From contig JAHHIG010000005.1 of assembly GCA_019358895.1 (NCBI GenBank), positions 1 through 64,000 of the forward strand: DNA of 64,000 nucleotides, read 5' to 3'. Below the pieces are notes generated by a model. It had not been told where the DNA came from. It saw only the letters and a program-made list of their open reading frames with translations, and did not search any database. Positions within the stretch are counted from its first letter, which is position 1. Each line of letters starts with the position of its first letter. Below are positions 19,644 through 30,200 of the stretch, in pieces. Position numbers and translations under genes: made by a program. Origin of the DNA: Tildeniella nuda ZEHNDER 1965/U140. Its GTDB lineage: Bacteria; Cyanobacteriota; Cyanobacteriia; Leptolyngbyales; Leptolyngbyaceae.

Positions 19644-20279
19644 TTACTTGTCTGGTTGAGGTGTCATCCGTAGGTAGGGCTTCACTTCGGTCAGTCCTTT
19701 CGGAAACTTCTTCTTAGCATCTTCAGTGGAAATGGATGGCACCACCACGACATCATCGCCATCTTTCCAGTTCACAGGTGTTGCCACGCCGTAGTTATCA
19801 GTCAACTGCAAGGAGTCAATCACCCGCAGGATTTCAACAAAGTTGCGTCCGGTGCTGGGCGGATAGGTCAGCGTCAACCGCAGTTTTTTCTGAGGATCGA
19901 TGACGAACACGGTGCGAACAGTCACTTTGGCGTTGGCGTTAGGGTGAACCATGCCGTACAAGTCAGAGACTTTGCGATCGGCATCTGCCAGCAGCGGATA
20001 GTTCACGGTCGTCTTTTGTGTTTCGTTGATATCAGCGATCCATCCCTCATGAGAATCGGTTGGATCGACACTAAGCGCCAAAATTTTCACGTTGCGCTTG
20101 TCAAATTCAGGCTTGAGTTTTGCGACTTCGCCTAACTCAGTAGTACAAACAGGCGTATAGTCAGCCGGATGCGAAAAGAGGACGACCCAGCTATCGCCTG
20201 CCCAGGTGTAGAAGGCGATCGATCCTTCGCTGGACTCTTGAGTAAAGTCTGGGACGGTATCGCCTAGTTGAAGAGTCAT
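19644..20279 (-). CDS. 1-Cys peroxiredoxin (Prx6 type)
   Basis: A 211-residue thiol peroxidase that reduces H2O2 and organic peroxides. The peroxidatic Cys is at residue 45 in DYTPVCTTELGEVAKL, with the conserved upstream FSHPAD segment. No second Cys is present anywhere in the protein, which defines the 1-Cys class. The C-terminal dimerisation extension of Prx6 (NWKDGDDVVVVPSI, then LRMTPQP) is complete. Start ATG at 20279 gives the normal N-terminus. Monocistronic, with a good terminator downstream. Confidence 0.94.
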   Translation of the reverse strand: MTLQLGDTVPDFTQESSEGSIAFYTWAGDSWVVLFSHPADYTPVCTTELGEVAKLKPEFDKRNVKILALSVDPTDSHEGWIADINETQKTTVNYPLLADADRKVSDLYGMVHPNANAKVTVRTVFVIDPQKKLRLTLTYPPSTGRNFVEILRVIDSLQLTDNYGVATPVNWKDGDDVVVVPSISTEDAKKKFPKGLTEVKPYLRMTPQPDK

Positions 20280-20674
20280 AAGCGTTTTTCCTGTGTAAGT
20301 TACATCAGCTACAGTTCAACAGTTTACCATTATGCCATAAAAGCCCGGTTTCCCAGTCGGAGTCTGGGTCTATATGCGATCGTAGCCTAAAAGCTTAAAG
20401 AGCGTGTTAACAAAGTCACGAAAGTCAAAGACGATTTGAGTCTTAAGACATATTTAACGTCTCATGCTGGCTCCCCACCCATAGAAGCGGACTGCCTCAG
20501 TAAAAATGCGGTTGGACTCTACTGCCAAGACTTGCCACACTCAGGGAATTTGCTGTAACAACAGCAGCATTACTATGAGATCTTCGTAAAAACTTACCTG
20601 CATTTTCGGTATTGCCACTGTAAATTCGGGCAAGATAACAACAGACTACTAGACCTTACCGACTTAGTTACTCC
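20280..20674. other. Intergenic region between the peroxiredoxin and secretion-locus genes
   Basis: This holds both divergent leaders. The only structures seen are a CCCAG/CTGGG hairpin at about 20352-20368 beside AAAGCCCGGTTTCCC, a motif common in cyanobacterial spacers. No gene, tRNA or clear promoter could be supported. Confidence 0.5.
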
Positions 20675-21451
20675 ATGGAATCACAAGCAGCGGAATCGAA
20701 AGCCTTGTTAGTCGTTGATGACCAGCCCCTTCCTCTACGGCAATGTTTGCGCTATCTGCAAGCAGCAGGCAAGTTGCAAGCCTTCGTCGGCGATATTCTA
20801 CGGCAGTACGTTCTGGAGCAGGCGCTGGAAACCAGACAAGATATTGAGATTAGCCCTGCGATCGTTGAACAGTCGGTGATCGATTTTCGGTTACAGCAGC
20901 AGTTGACGGATAGCAAGGTCTTTCAGGAGTGGCTGACCCGCAACGGCTTGAACTATGAGCAGTTTCATAGCCAGATTGTCGGTAGTTTCAAGCTTGAAAA
21001 ACTGAAGGCACAGGTGACGAACGATCGCTTGCCAGAACATTTTATCGAGCGCAAAGTCTTTTTCGATCGTGTGGTGCTGTCTCGCATTGTCGTTGCCAGC
21101 AAAGAACTGGCAGAAGAACTGCACAGTCAGATTGCAGAAGGGGCAAATTTTGAGCAGCTAGCGCGGGAGTACTCAACGGCTGATGAGCGGGTTGCCAATG
21201 GCATGATGGGTCCGGTAAGCCGGGGGACGCTGCCTGATGCGCTGAGAGCCGCGATCGATGCGTCTAGTCCGGGCGAAATGGTTGGACCAATCGAACTTGA
21301 AAAATTTTGGGCGATCTTTCGAGTCGAGCAATTTTTACCCGCAACGTTAGAAGATAGTCAACTGCGGCAAGCAATGCAGAACGAATTGTTTGAGAAATGG
21401 CTGTCAGAAAAAATCCAGACCATGACCGTTAAGCTGCAGGTGAACGAATGA
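20675..21451 (+). CDS. Cytoplasmic parvulin-type peptidyl-prolyl isomerase
   Basis: A 258-residue SurA/PpiC-like protein. A helical N-terminal chaperone-like part (about 20-125) is followed by a parvulin domain (about 130-225) recognised from VVLSRIVVASKELAEEL, GANFEQLAREYST, GMMGPVSRGTLPDALRAAI and GEMVGPIELEKFWAIFRVE. There is no signal peptide, so unlike SurA it should act in the cytoplasm. Its last codons overlap the first of the next gene (ATGA at 21448-21451), showing translational coupling with the ABC exporter. A likely role is to keep the large downstream substrate export-competent. This is inferred from gene order. Confidence 0.88.
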   Translation: MESQAAESKALLVVDDQPLPLRQCLRYLQAAGKLQAFVGDILRQYVLEQALETRQDIEISPAIVEQSVIDFRLQQQLTDSKVFQEWLTRNGLNYEQFHSQIVGSFKLEKLKAQVTNDRLPEHFIERKVFFDRVVLSRIVVASKELAEELHSQIAEGANFEQLAREYSTADERVANGMMGPVSRGTLPDALRAAIDASSPGEMVGPIELEKFWAIFRVEQFLPATLEDSQLRQAMQNELFEKWLSEKIQTMTVKLQVNE

Positions 21452-24054
21452 TTGCCAACGAATTAGCGACCAATCTACCCTGGGATGTACCGCCACTCTC
21501 GTTTCTAAACCCCGATCAGCAGGTGCAGTTTAAGCAAGCTGCAACGATTCGTCAGTTTAGCCTGGGGGATATGCTCTGGTCGACCGATGAGCCGGGTCTC
21601 CAACTGCTGGTGGTGAGTGGCAAGGTGCGACTGGTGCCCGAAGAAGGGAAGTCAACCATGCTCAAAAAAGGTGATTGGTTGGGCGATCGCCTGGATCTCC
21701 CCGGTTTTTGGAAGGCTCGCGCGGCAGACAAAGATGTGGTCATCGCACAGTGGAGCGTTGAGCTGTGGGATCAGGTTTTCTCAGCCGAGCTAGAGCGCTT
21801 TTGGGCACTCCAACGCAATCGCCATTTGCCCCAAACGACAGAAACCCCGCAACCTGTCTCTGGCTTTCCCTTTGTCGCGGGAATTAATACCGCAGCCGCC
21901 TGTTTAACGATGGCAGCCAGCCATTTCCAAATTCCGGCTCAGTTGGAGTGGGTGCAACGCCAAGTACGGGGACAGCGATCGGCTGAAGTTGTGGAAGCCG
22001 CCGAAAAAGTCGGGCTACAACTGCGGCGCATTGACACTGCCTGGACTAATCTACGTCAGCTTGGACTGCCAGCCCTCATGCAGTGGCACGATCAGTCTGG
22101 TGGTGCAAACGGGGGTGCTGCGAATGGCTCGAACTTAATTTTGCCTCGTTCTGTGCGGGCTGCAAGCGAGTCGAACACTCACTGGGTGGTGGCGTACGCG
22201 GTCAAGGGCGATCGGCTCATTGTCGCCGACCCGCTCAACCCCAGTCGGACGTGTGAAAGCATCCCGCGATCGCTGGTCGAACGCGTTTGGGATGGGCAAC
22301 TCTGGCAGATCGACCCGATTCAGAAGCAAGAAAACTTCAGCCTTGCCTGGTTCTTACCTGCCATTTGGAACTATCGTACACTGCTGGGTGAGGTGCTGCT
22401 GGCATCCTTCACGCTGCAACTGTTGGGGCTGGCAACACCCGTGATCACACAGGTTGTGATCGATCGTGTCATGGTGCAGGGCAGCCTTTCCACACTGGAT
22501 GTCATGGCGTTTGCCCTTTTCGGTGTAGCATTTTTTGAAGCGGGCTTGGGCATTTTGCGTCTCTTCATTTTTACGCACACCGCACGACGGCTTGACCTGA
22601 GCCTCTCTGCCCAACTGTTTCGGCATTTAATGCGCCTGCCGCTGTCTTACTTTGAGGCGCGACGTGTGGGCGACACGGTTGCCCGTGTGCAAGAACTCGA
22701 AAACATTCGCCAATTCCTGACTGGGACAGCGCTAACGGTCATTCTGGATGCCGTCTTCGCCGTGGTCTATCTGGTGATTATGTTTGCTTACAGCATTCCG
22801 CTCACCTTTGTCTCACTGGCTATGGTGCCGTTCTTTGCGCTACTGACGTTGACCGTAACCCCAATTTTACGAAAGTGGCTGAATGAAACCTTCAACCGCA
22901 GTGCCGATAGCCAATCCTTCTTGGTCGAAACGATTACTGGGATTCAGGCAGTGAAAGCGCATACTGCCGAACGCGTGGCGCGCGATCGCTGGGAAGGGCT
23001 GTTTGCTCGGTTCATCCGCACAGGCTTTAAAGCGTCTACTACTTCTAACATCAGCAACAATATTGCCGATTTTCTAACCAATTTTTCCTACCTGGTGATT
23101 CTTTGGTTTGGTGCCAAGCTGGTGATTGAACAGAAGCTCACGATCGGTCAACTGGTTGCCTTCCAAATGCTGTCCGGCAGAATGACGGGACCGCTGCTGC
23201 GGCTGGTGCAGCTTTGGCAAAATCTCCAGCAAGTGCTCCTGTCGGTCGATCGTATCGGTGATATTCTCAATACTGCTCCTGAAGCTGAAGCGGGTTCTGG
23301 CTTAGTGCTGCCGCCCTTGCAGGGGCAAATGACATTCGATCAAGTCTTTTTCCGCTACTACCCAACGCAAGAGCCAGTGCTGCGCGGCATTTCCTTCAGC
23401 GTGCAGCCAGGGATGCTAGTGGGAGTCGTTGGGCGCAGTGGCTCTGGCAAAAGTACGCTCTCCAAGCTGATTCAACGCCTATATGCCATCGAATCCGGTC
23501 GCATTTTAATTGACGGGTTCGACATTAAGAGCGCCGACTTATCCTCACTACGCCAACAGGTTGCTGTGGTGTTGCAAGAAGATTTTCTCTTTAATGGAAC
23601 GGTGCTAGAAAATATCAGTCTCGGACATCCAGACATTGGTGCCGAACAGGTGATCGAAGCGGCTCGGCTGGCAGTTGCTCACGACTTTATTAGTGAATTG
23701 CAGCACGGCTACGAAACCAGCGTTGGCGAACGGGGCACGGCACTCTCCGGCGGACAGCGTCAGCGGATAGCTCTGGCACGGCTCTTCCTCTCTAACGCGC
23801 CGCTTTTGGTGCTGGATGAGGCAACGAGCGCTCTGGATGCCGAAACGGAGCAGCAGGTTTTGCAGAATATTCAAAAAGTGTCACAAAACCGTACCGTTTT
23901 CTTGATTGCTCACCGCTTTGCACCACTGAAACGGGCTGATTTGATCGTGGTGCTAGAGAAAGGGGTGCTGGTGGAAAAGGGAACTCATGACGAGTTGCTG
24001 CGGAGCAAAGGCTTGTACTGGTCTCTCTATCAGCGGCAGCAGGCATCAGTCTAG
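21448..24054 (+). CDS. HlyB-type peptidase-like-domain ABC exporter with N-terminal cyclic-nucleotide-binding-like domain
   Basis: An 868-residue type I secretion ABC protein. The order is: a cNMP-binding-like domain (about 18-105, with GKVRLVPEEGK and KKGDWLGD), a C39 peptidase-like domain (about 135-285), six transmembrane helices (about 300-590) and the ATPase. The ATPase has Walker A GRSGSGKSTLSKL, the Q-loop QEDFLFNGT, signature LSGGQRQRIALARL, Walker B LLVLDEATSALD and the H-loop IAHRF. In the C39 domain the catalytic DCG is replaced by NTA before the conserved ACL, while the later His (HWVVAY) and Asp (ADPLNP) are kept. It should bind, not cleave, its substrate, as in HlyB. Substrate is probably the adhesin encoded next. 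No HlyD-type adaptor gene is in the window. Confidence 0.92.
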   Translation: MIANELATNLPWDVPPLSFLNPDQQVQFKQAATIRQFSLGDMLWSTDEPGLQLLVVSGKVRLVPEEGKSTMLKKGDWLGDRLDLPGFWKARAADKDVVIAQWSVELWDQVFSAELERFWALQRNRHLPQTTETPQPVSGFPFVAGINTAAACLTMAASHFQIPAQLEWVQRQVRGQRSAEVVEAAEKVGLQLRRIDTAWTNLRQLGLPALMQWHDQSGGANGGAANGSNLILPRSVRAASESNTHWVVAYAVKGDRLIVADPLNPSRTCESIPRSLVERVWDGQLWQIDPIQKQENFSLAWFLPAIWNYRTLLGEVLLASFTLQLLGLATPVITQVVIDRVMVQGSLSTLDVMAFALFGVAFFEAGLGILRLFIFTHTARRLDLSLSAQLFRHLMRLPLSYFEARRVGDTVARVQELENIRQFLTGTALTVILDAVFAVVYLVIMFAYSIPLTFVSLAMVPFFALLTLTVTPILRKWLNETFNRSADSQSFLVETITGIQAVKAHTAERVARDRWEGLFARFIRTGFKASTTSNISNNIADFLTNFSYLVILWFGAKLVIEQKLTIGQLVAFQMLSGRMTGPLLRLVQLWQNLQQVLLSVDRIGDILNTAPEAEAGSGLVLPPLQGQMTFDQVFFRYYPTQEPVLRGISFSVQPGMLVGVVGRSGSGKSTLSKLIQRLYAIESGRILIDGFDIKSADLSSLRQQVAVVLQEDFLFNGTVLENISLGHPDIGAEQVIEAARLAVAHDFISELQHGYETSVGERGTALSGGQRQRIALARLFLSNAPLLVLDEATSALDAETEQQVLQNIQKVSQNRTVFLIAHRFAPLKRADLIVVLEKGVLVEKGTHDELLRSKGLYWSLYQRQQASV

Positions 24055-24115
24055 AAGACGACCTACGGATGTCAACGTTATATTTGCTACTGCCGCCATG
24101 CTCGGTATTGCTGGT

Positions 24116-24139
24116 CAGGGTTTCTACGTAGAAACCCTG
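24116..24139. repeat. Perfect 24-bp palindrome between exporter and adhesin genes
   Basis: CAGGGTTTCTAC is followed immediately by its exact complement. It can form a 10-bp or longer hairpin, and the AGAAACCC core recurs at 60350-60414. It may act as a terminator or RNA processing element separating the two genes. Confidence 0.6.
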
Positions 24140-24186
24140 GCTTTTGCGTACACAAAACAAGTTTTTTGTAAAGATATACGAAAATA

Positions 24187-24210
24187 ATCGTTACTTTGTT
24201 AGCTAACGAT
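24187..24210 (+). promoter_or_regulatory. Inverted repeat ATCGTTA/TAACGAT upstream of the adhesin gene
   Basis: The two 7-base half-sites are separated by 10 bp and lie 46 bp before the adhesin ATG, enclosing the palindrome GTTAGCTAAC. An operator for a dimeric regulator is plausible. No known regulator motif is recognised. Confidence 0.35.
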
Positions 24211-24255
24211 GAGGAGTCGGGCACTATAGCGAAGCCATTGTAGGTGTGATAAGCG

Positions 24256-27200
24256 ATGCCCGCAGATTCCGTTGGTAACACTTTAGCGACCGCTAAGCAG
24301 ATTTTTCCGATCGTCAGTACACAAACGTCAACCGAATTCATCGGTGTTGACGCTGGTATTCTCGATGCTAATGACTACTACAGCTTCAAACTTTCTCGCA
24401 CTAGCAGCTTCACGCTATCGCTGGCGGGCTTAAGTGCAAATGCGGATGTTGAGATTCTGACCAGCACTGGGGCGATCGCTACAGGTACAGATGGCTCCCT
24501 GCTGAGTTCGAGCAACACGGGTACGTTAGCGGAGTCGATTAATAATATTCTTGACCCGGGTACTTACTATATTCGTGTGCTTCCAGGACCCGCCACCGAT
24601 CCGCTCAACCCGCTCACCACAACACCCAGCACTAACTACAGTCTTAACGTCGCAGCCAATAGCAATACCAAGACAGACATTGTCTGGCGTAACTACAAAT
24701 CCGGCGAGAACACCGTCTGGGTAATGGATGGGATTACGCGCGTCTCCAGTTTGAATATTCAAGGGGTAGGAGATCTGAACTGGGCAATTCAAGCAACCGG
24801 AGACTTCAATGCCGACGGAAACACTGACATTGCTTGGCGCAATTATGCGACTGGAGAAGATGTAATCTGGGTCATGGATGGGACAACGCGAGTCTCCAGC
24901 GTCAATATCCAAGCGGTTGGAGACCCAAATTGGAAGATCCAGGGATCGGGCGACTTCAACAGTGATGGTACTAGCGATCTTCTTTGGCGGAACTCTGCGA
25001 CTGGGCAAAATTCTGTGTGGTTTATCAGAGGACTAACGCTCGCCTCAAGTGTATTCATAGAGCCATTAGGTCCCAGCTATCGCATTCAGGCAGTCGCTGA
25101 CTTTAACAATGACGGCAATCCTGATATCTTGTGGCGTGACTACACACCGTCAAATGTTAACAACTTCGTTTGGTTGATGAATGGCACAACGAGAGTTGGC
25201 GTGGCGGATGTGCTGCCCGCTGTAGGAGACCTTAACTGGCAGATACAGGGGGCTGTTGACTTAAACGATGATGGCAATTCAGACCTGCTCTGGCGCAATT
25301 TCGCAACGGGTCAAAATGTTGTTTGGTTTCTTAAGGGCACAACCTTTCTCTCAGCGGCAGATCTGCCCATCACGATTGATACAAACTGGCGCGCGACACC
25401 CCCCTTCAGCCGATCGCTCCCTGTTGTCCGTGCGGATGCGGCTGGTAACACCACGACAACTGCCTTTTCGATCGGTCCTGTCAACGGCAACGGCACCTAC
25501 CGTGATACGGTCAGCACCACCGATGTGAATGATTACTATCAGTTCTCTCTTGGTAGCACTACGCAACTCAGTTTGGCGCTGACTGGCTTAGGTGGTGGTG
25601 CCCTGAATGGCAACTTAGATCTACAGCTATACAATGCCTTTGGCGGAGTCGTCGCCAGTTCTGCTAACGGTGGCAATGCCGCAGAATCATTTACAGTCAA
25701 TGGTCTGGTCGCGGGAACCTACTATATTCAGGTTGCTGCCACGGCTGGCAGTAGTGCCTATGACCTGAATATTAGCGCCAATAATTTACCTGTACTCCTT
25801 AGCAATAACGCGTTGACGCTCAGCGAAGGCTCTGCGTTGACCATTAGCAATACTTTGTTGCAGGTAACAGATGAGAACAATACGCCCGCTCAACTGGCGT
25901 ACACGCTAGTCGTACCGCCTGATAGCACCAAGGGCGCTTTGAGCTTGAATGGAGCCGCGATCGCTCAAAACAGCATCTTTACGCAGGCTGACATTGATGC
26001 TGGCAAGCTCAGCTATAACCAGAATGGCAGTGAAACGCTCACTGATAGCTTTGTCTTCAGCGTGTCCGATGGCGTTGGTGGGACTGTTGCTAACACAACT
26101 TTCACCATCAATACAATTCCTGTTAACGATCCACCCACGCTATCAATTAACACGGCATTGACGCTCAGTGAAGGTGCAGCCGCCAGCCTTTCGAGCTTGA
26201 ATCTGCTTGTAGCTGATGTCGAGCAATCGGCAGCGCAGTTGATTTATAGCCTCAACAGTGCGCCGAGCAATGGTAGCTTACTGCTGAATAATACGGCGAT
26301 CGCCGCAGGAAGCACCTTCACGCAGGCAGATATCACTAGCGGCACGAAGCTAAGCTACAGCCATAATGGGTCTGAAACGACCAACGATAGCTTTAGATTT
26401 ACCGCTACCGACGGAGCAGGTGGCACTGTCGTACTTTCACCGCAGACCTTCAGCCTCTCTGTTACGCCCGTTAACGACGCTCCCATCTTAATTTCAAATC
26501 GAGGGTTGACCGTTACTGAAGGTGCGGCTCCCATCATCACGTCGGCGCTGCTGCAAACCAGCGATGCTGAATTTACAGGAACCGCCATCTCGCCGCAGCT
26601 TCCAGACCAAATTATCTACACGTTGGGCACAGCACCCATCAACGGTACACTCTTTGTGGGCACCAACGCACTGACCGCTAACGGTACGTTCACGCAGGCA
26701 GATGTTAACAACAATCGCATCCTCTATAACCACAACGGTAGTAAGACCAACAGCGACAGTTTCGTCTTCCGTGTCTCTGATGGCACCACTGTTACCACTG
26801 ACTCAACCTTCAACATCATTGTTTCACCCGTCAACTCGCCACCTGTGCTCAGTCTGAATGCAGGCTTGACGATCGGCGAAGGCACAACCGCCAGTATTGG
26901 TAGCGCGCTGCTGCAAGTCACTGACCCAGACAGTCCACCGCCTCAAGTGAAATATACCCTGGGTCAGAAGCCGCTGAATGGCGACTTGAAGCTGAATGGC
27001 ACCGCTTTGACAGCAGGGCAAACCTTTACGCAGCAGGATATCAACACGCTCGATCGCCTGACGTATCAGCACAACGGCAGTGAAACCACCAGCGATAGCT
27101 TTAGCTTTACGGCATCTGACCCATTTGGAGCGGTGATTCCCAGTACAACCTTTAGTATTGCGGTGACTCCGGTCAATGATGCCCCGACACTCTTATCCAA

Positions 27201-30200
27201 CGTTGGTCTGACGCTTTCGGAGGGCGCGACTGGCAGTATTACCACCACGCTGTTGAGCGCCGCCGATGTCGATAATTTAGACCCACAGATCACCTACACC
27301 GCTTCGACACCTGCTCATGGCAGCCTGGTTTTGGGGGCAACGACTGTAACTAGCTTCACGCAGGCTGATCTGGCAGGTGGGCAACTCAAGTACGTGCATG
27401 ACGGTAGTGAATCCATTTCGGATAGTTTCAGCTTCACACTCAGCGATGGTACGGCGATCGTTGCAGCGAGAACCTTCAACGTCTCTGTGCTCCCGGTGAA
27501 TGATCTGCCTGGACTGGCTAATAACGTCGGTTTGACGCTGGCGGAAGCGGGAACGAGCACGATCGCCAATACTGCTTTATTGATCACCGATAACGATGGT
27601 CCGGGTTCCTTAACCTACACAGTGGGCACTGGCACGACCAGAGGTGCGCTAAAACTGGGCACAGCCACCCTTGCGGCAGGGCAGACCTTCACCCAGGCAG
27701 ATATTACAGGCAACCGTCTCTCGTATACCCACGACGGTTCCGAAACAACAGCCGATAGCTTTACCTTTACAGCCTCTGATGGCTCTACAGGCACACTTGC
27801 GCTCACGACCTTCAACATTGCCGTTACCCCTGTCAATGATGCGCCTGTTTTGGTTTCCAATGGCGGCATTACGTTACTGGAAGGTGCGTTGACTACCATC
27901 AGCAGTAGCGTGCTACAGGTCAGCGATGGTGACAGTCCGCCGTCAACAAGCCTGGTTTACAGCGTGACCAACCCTCCCACAAGCGGCACGTTGCTGTTGG
28001 CTGGTAGTCCAGTGACTAGCTTTACGCAAGCGAATTTGAACAGCGGGCAACTGGTCTATCAGCACAATGGTACTGAATCGCTGTCGGATAGCTTTACCTT
28101 CAACGTAACGGATGGTGTGGTGACAACGCCTGTAGGTCCGAGCGTCTTCAACATTGCGATTACCCCTGTGAACGATGCCCCTGGCATTTCTAACAATCTG
28201 GGGCTGACGCTGGCAGAAGGAGCGACGAGCACGATCGCCAGCACGGCTCTCGCCATCACCGACAATGACGGTCCCGGACCGTTGACTTATACACTGAGCG
28301 CTGGCACAACCCGAGGTAGCCTGAAACTCGGCGCTGCCACTCTATTGGCAGGTCAAACCTTTACACAGGCAGACATCGCCAGCAACAGCCTCTCGTATAC
28401 CCATGATGGAACGGAGACGACCACCGATCGCTTTAGCTTTACCGCGTCGGATAACTCGACAGGCACGATCGCTCTCACCACTTTCAGCATCAACGTGACA
28501 CCTGTCAATGACGCTCCAGCGCTGACCGTTCCGGGCTTCCAGGCAGTTGATGAGGATCTCCCGCTGGCATTCACAGGGTCAAAACTGATTAGTGTTAGTG
28601 ACGCAGATATCGGTGGTAATCCTCTAGTTGTAACGCTCTCAGCCTCTGGTGGTACGCTCAGTCTCAATCCTGGCAGCTTGACTGTCAACAACAATGGCAC
28701 CAACCTGGTTACGCTGACCGGGCAGCTAACGGCAGTGAACAATGCGCTGAGTAGCCTGGTTTATAAGGGTCTCCTGAATTTCAACGGTCCCGATACGATT
28801 AGCGTTGCTGTCACGGATCAGGGTAGCACTGGGGCAGGTGGAGCACAGACCGATACACGGACGATCGACTTGATTGTTAACCCCATTAATGACGCACCGA
28901 CTTTGACCGTTCCTGGGGCACAAGCCGTTTTAGAAGATGCAACGCTCTCATTGGCAGGTCTGCTTGATACCACTGATGCCGATTCGGGTACCAACCCCGT
29001 CAGAGTCAACCTGACCGCTACGAATGGCGCATTGACGCTTGGTACAACTGGTGGGCTGACTTTTGTGAATACCACCACAAACGGTAGCAGCACAATCACC
29101 GCTACAGGGACGATCGACAGCATCCGGGCTGCACTCGCAACCCTTAGCTACCAGGGCAATGCCAACTACTTTGGTGCTGATGCCATCATCATCAACGTAG
29201 ACGATCAGGGTGCAGTCGGTGCCTCCAGCGCGCTGAACATTCAGAGAACGATCGCGGTGAATGTCATTCCCGTTAACGATGCACCGTCCTTCACGGCTGG
29301 TCCTAACCTAGTTGTCAACGAAGATGCCGCAGCACAAACGGTTAATTGGGCAACGGGCATTTCGACGGGTCCGGCAAATGAGTCGAGTCAGACGCTCAAC
29401 TTCATTACGTCCAACAACAATGCCAGCCTGTTCACCGTCGCACCGACGATCGATCCCAGCGGCAACTTAACTTACACCCTTGCTCCCAATGCCAATGGCG
29501 TGGCAACGGTGACCACCAACCTGGTCGATAACGGCGGCACTGCTAACGGTGGCAACGATACGTCGCCCGCCAGCACCTTTACCATCACCGCTAACCCAGT
29601 AAACGATGCACCGTCCTTTATCAAGGGCGCGAATCAGACCATCAGCGAAGATGCAGGCGCACAAGCGATCGCTGGCTGGGCAACCGCAATCTCAGCCGGA
29701 CCAGCCGATGAAGCGGCTCAGACGCTCAACTTCCTGGTGAATACAGACAATCCCTCACTGTTCTCAGTCGCACCGACGATCGACCCTGCAACAGGCACCC
29801 TCATCTATACAGCTGCTCCCAATGCTAATGGGACAGCGATCGTGACTGTGCAGCTTAGAGACAACGGTGGCACGGCTCTAGGCGGAGCTGATCGTTCCAC
29901 GCTTCAGACCTTCACGATTAATGTCACTGCGGTCAACGACGCGCCTGTCTTCACCCTGCCCAATCCGCCCACAGTCAGCGAAGATACAACGCTGGCGATC
30001 GCAGGTATCAGCCTTACCGATGTCGATTCGGGCAGCAGTGCGCTGGTCGTCACCCTGGCTGTCAACAGTGGGACGCTCCAACTGGGCAATACTACTGGAC
30101 TGACCATCACCGCTGGCTCCAATAACAGCAGCAGCATTGCTTTCAGCGGCACACTCACCGACATCAACGCGGCACTGTCTGGACTCAGCTACCGTGGTAA

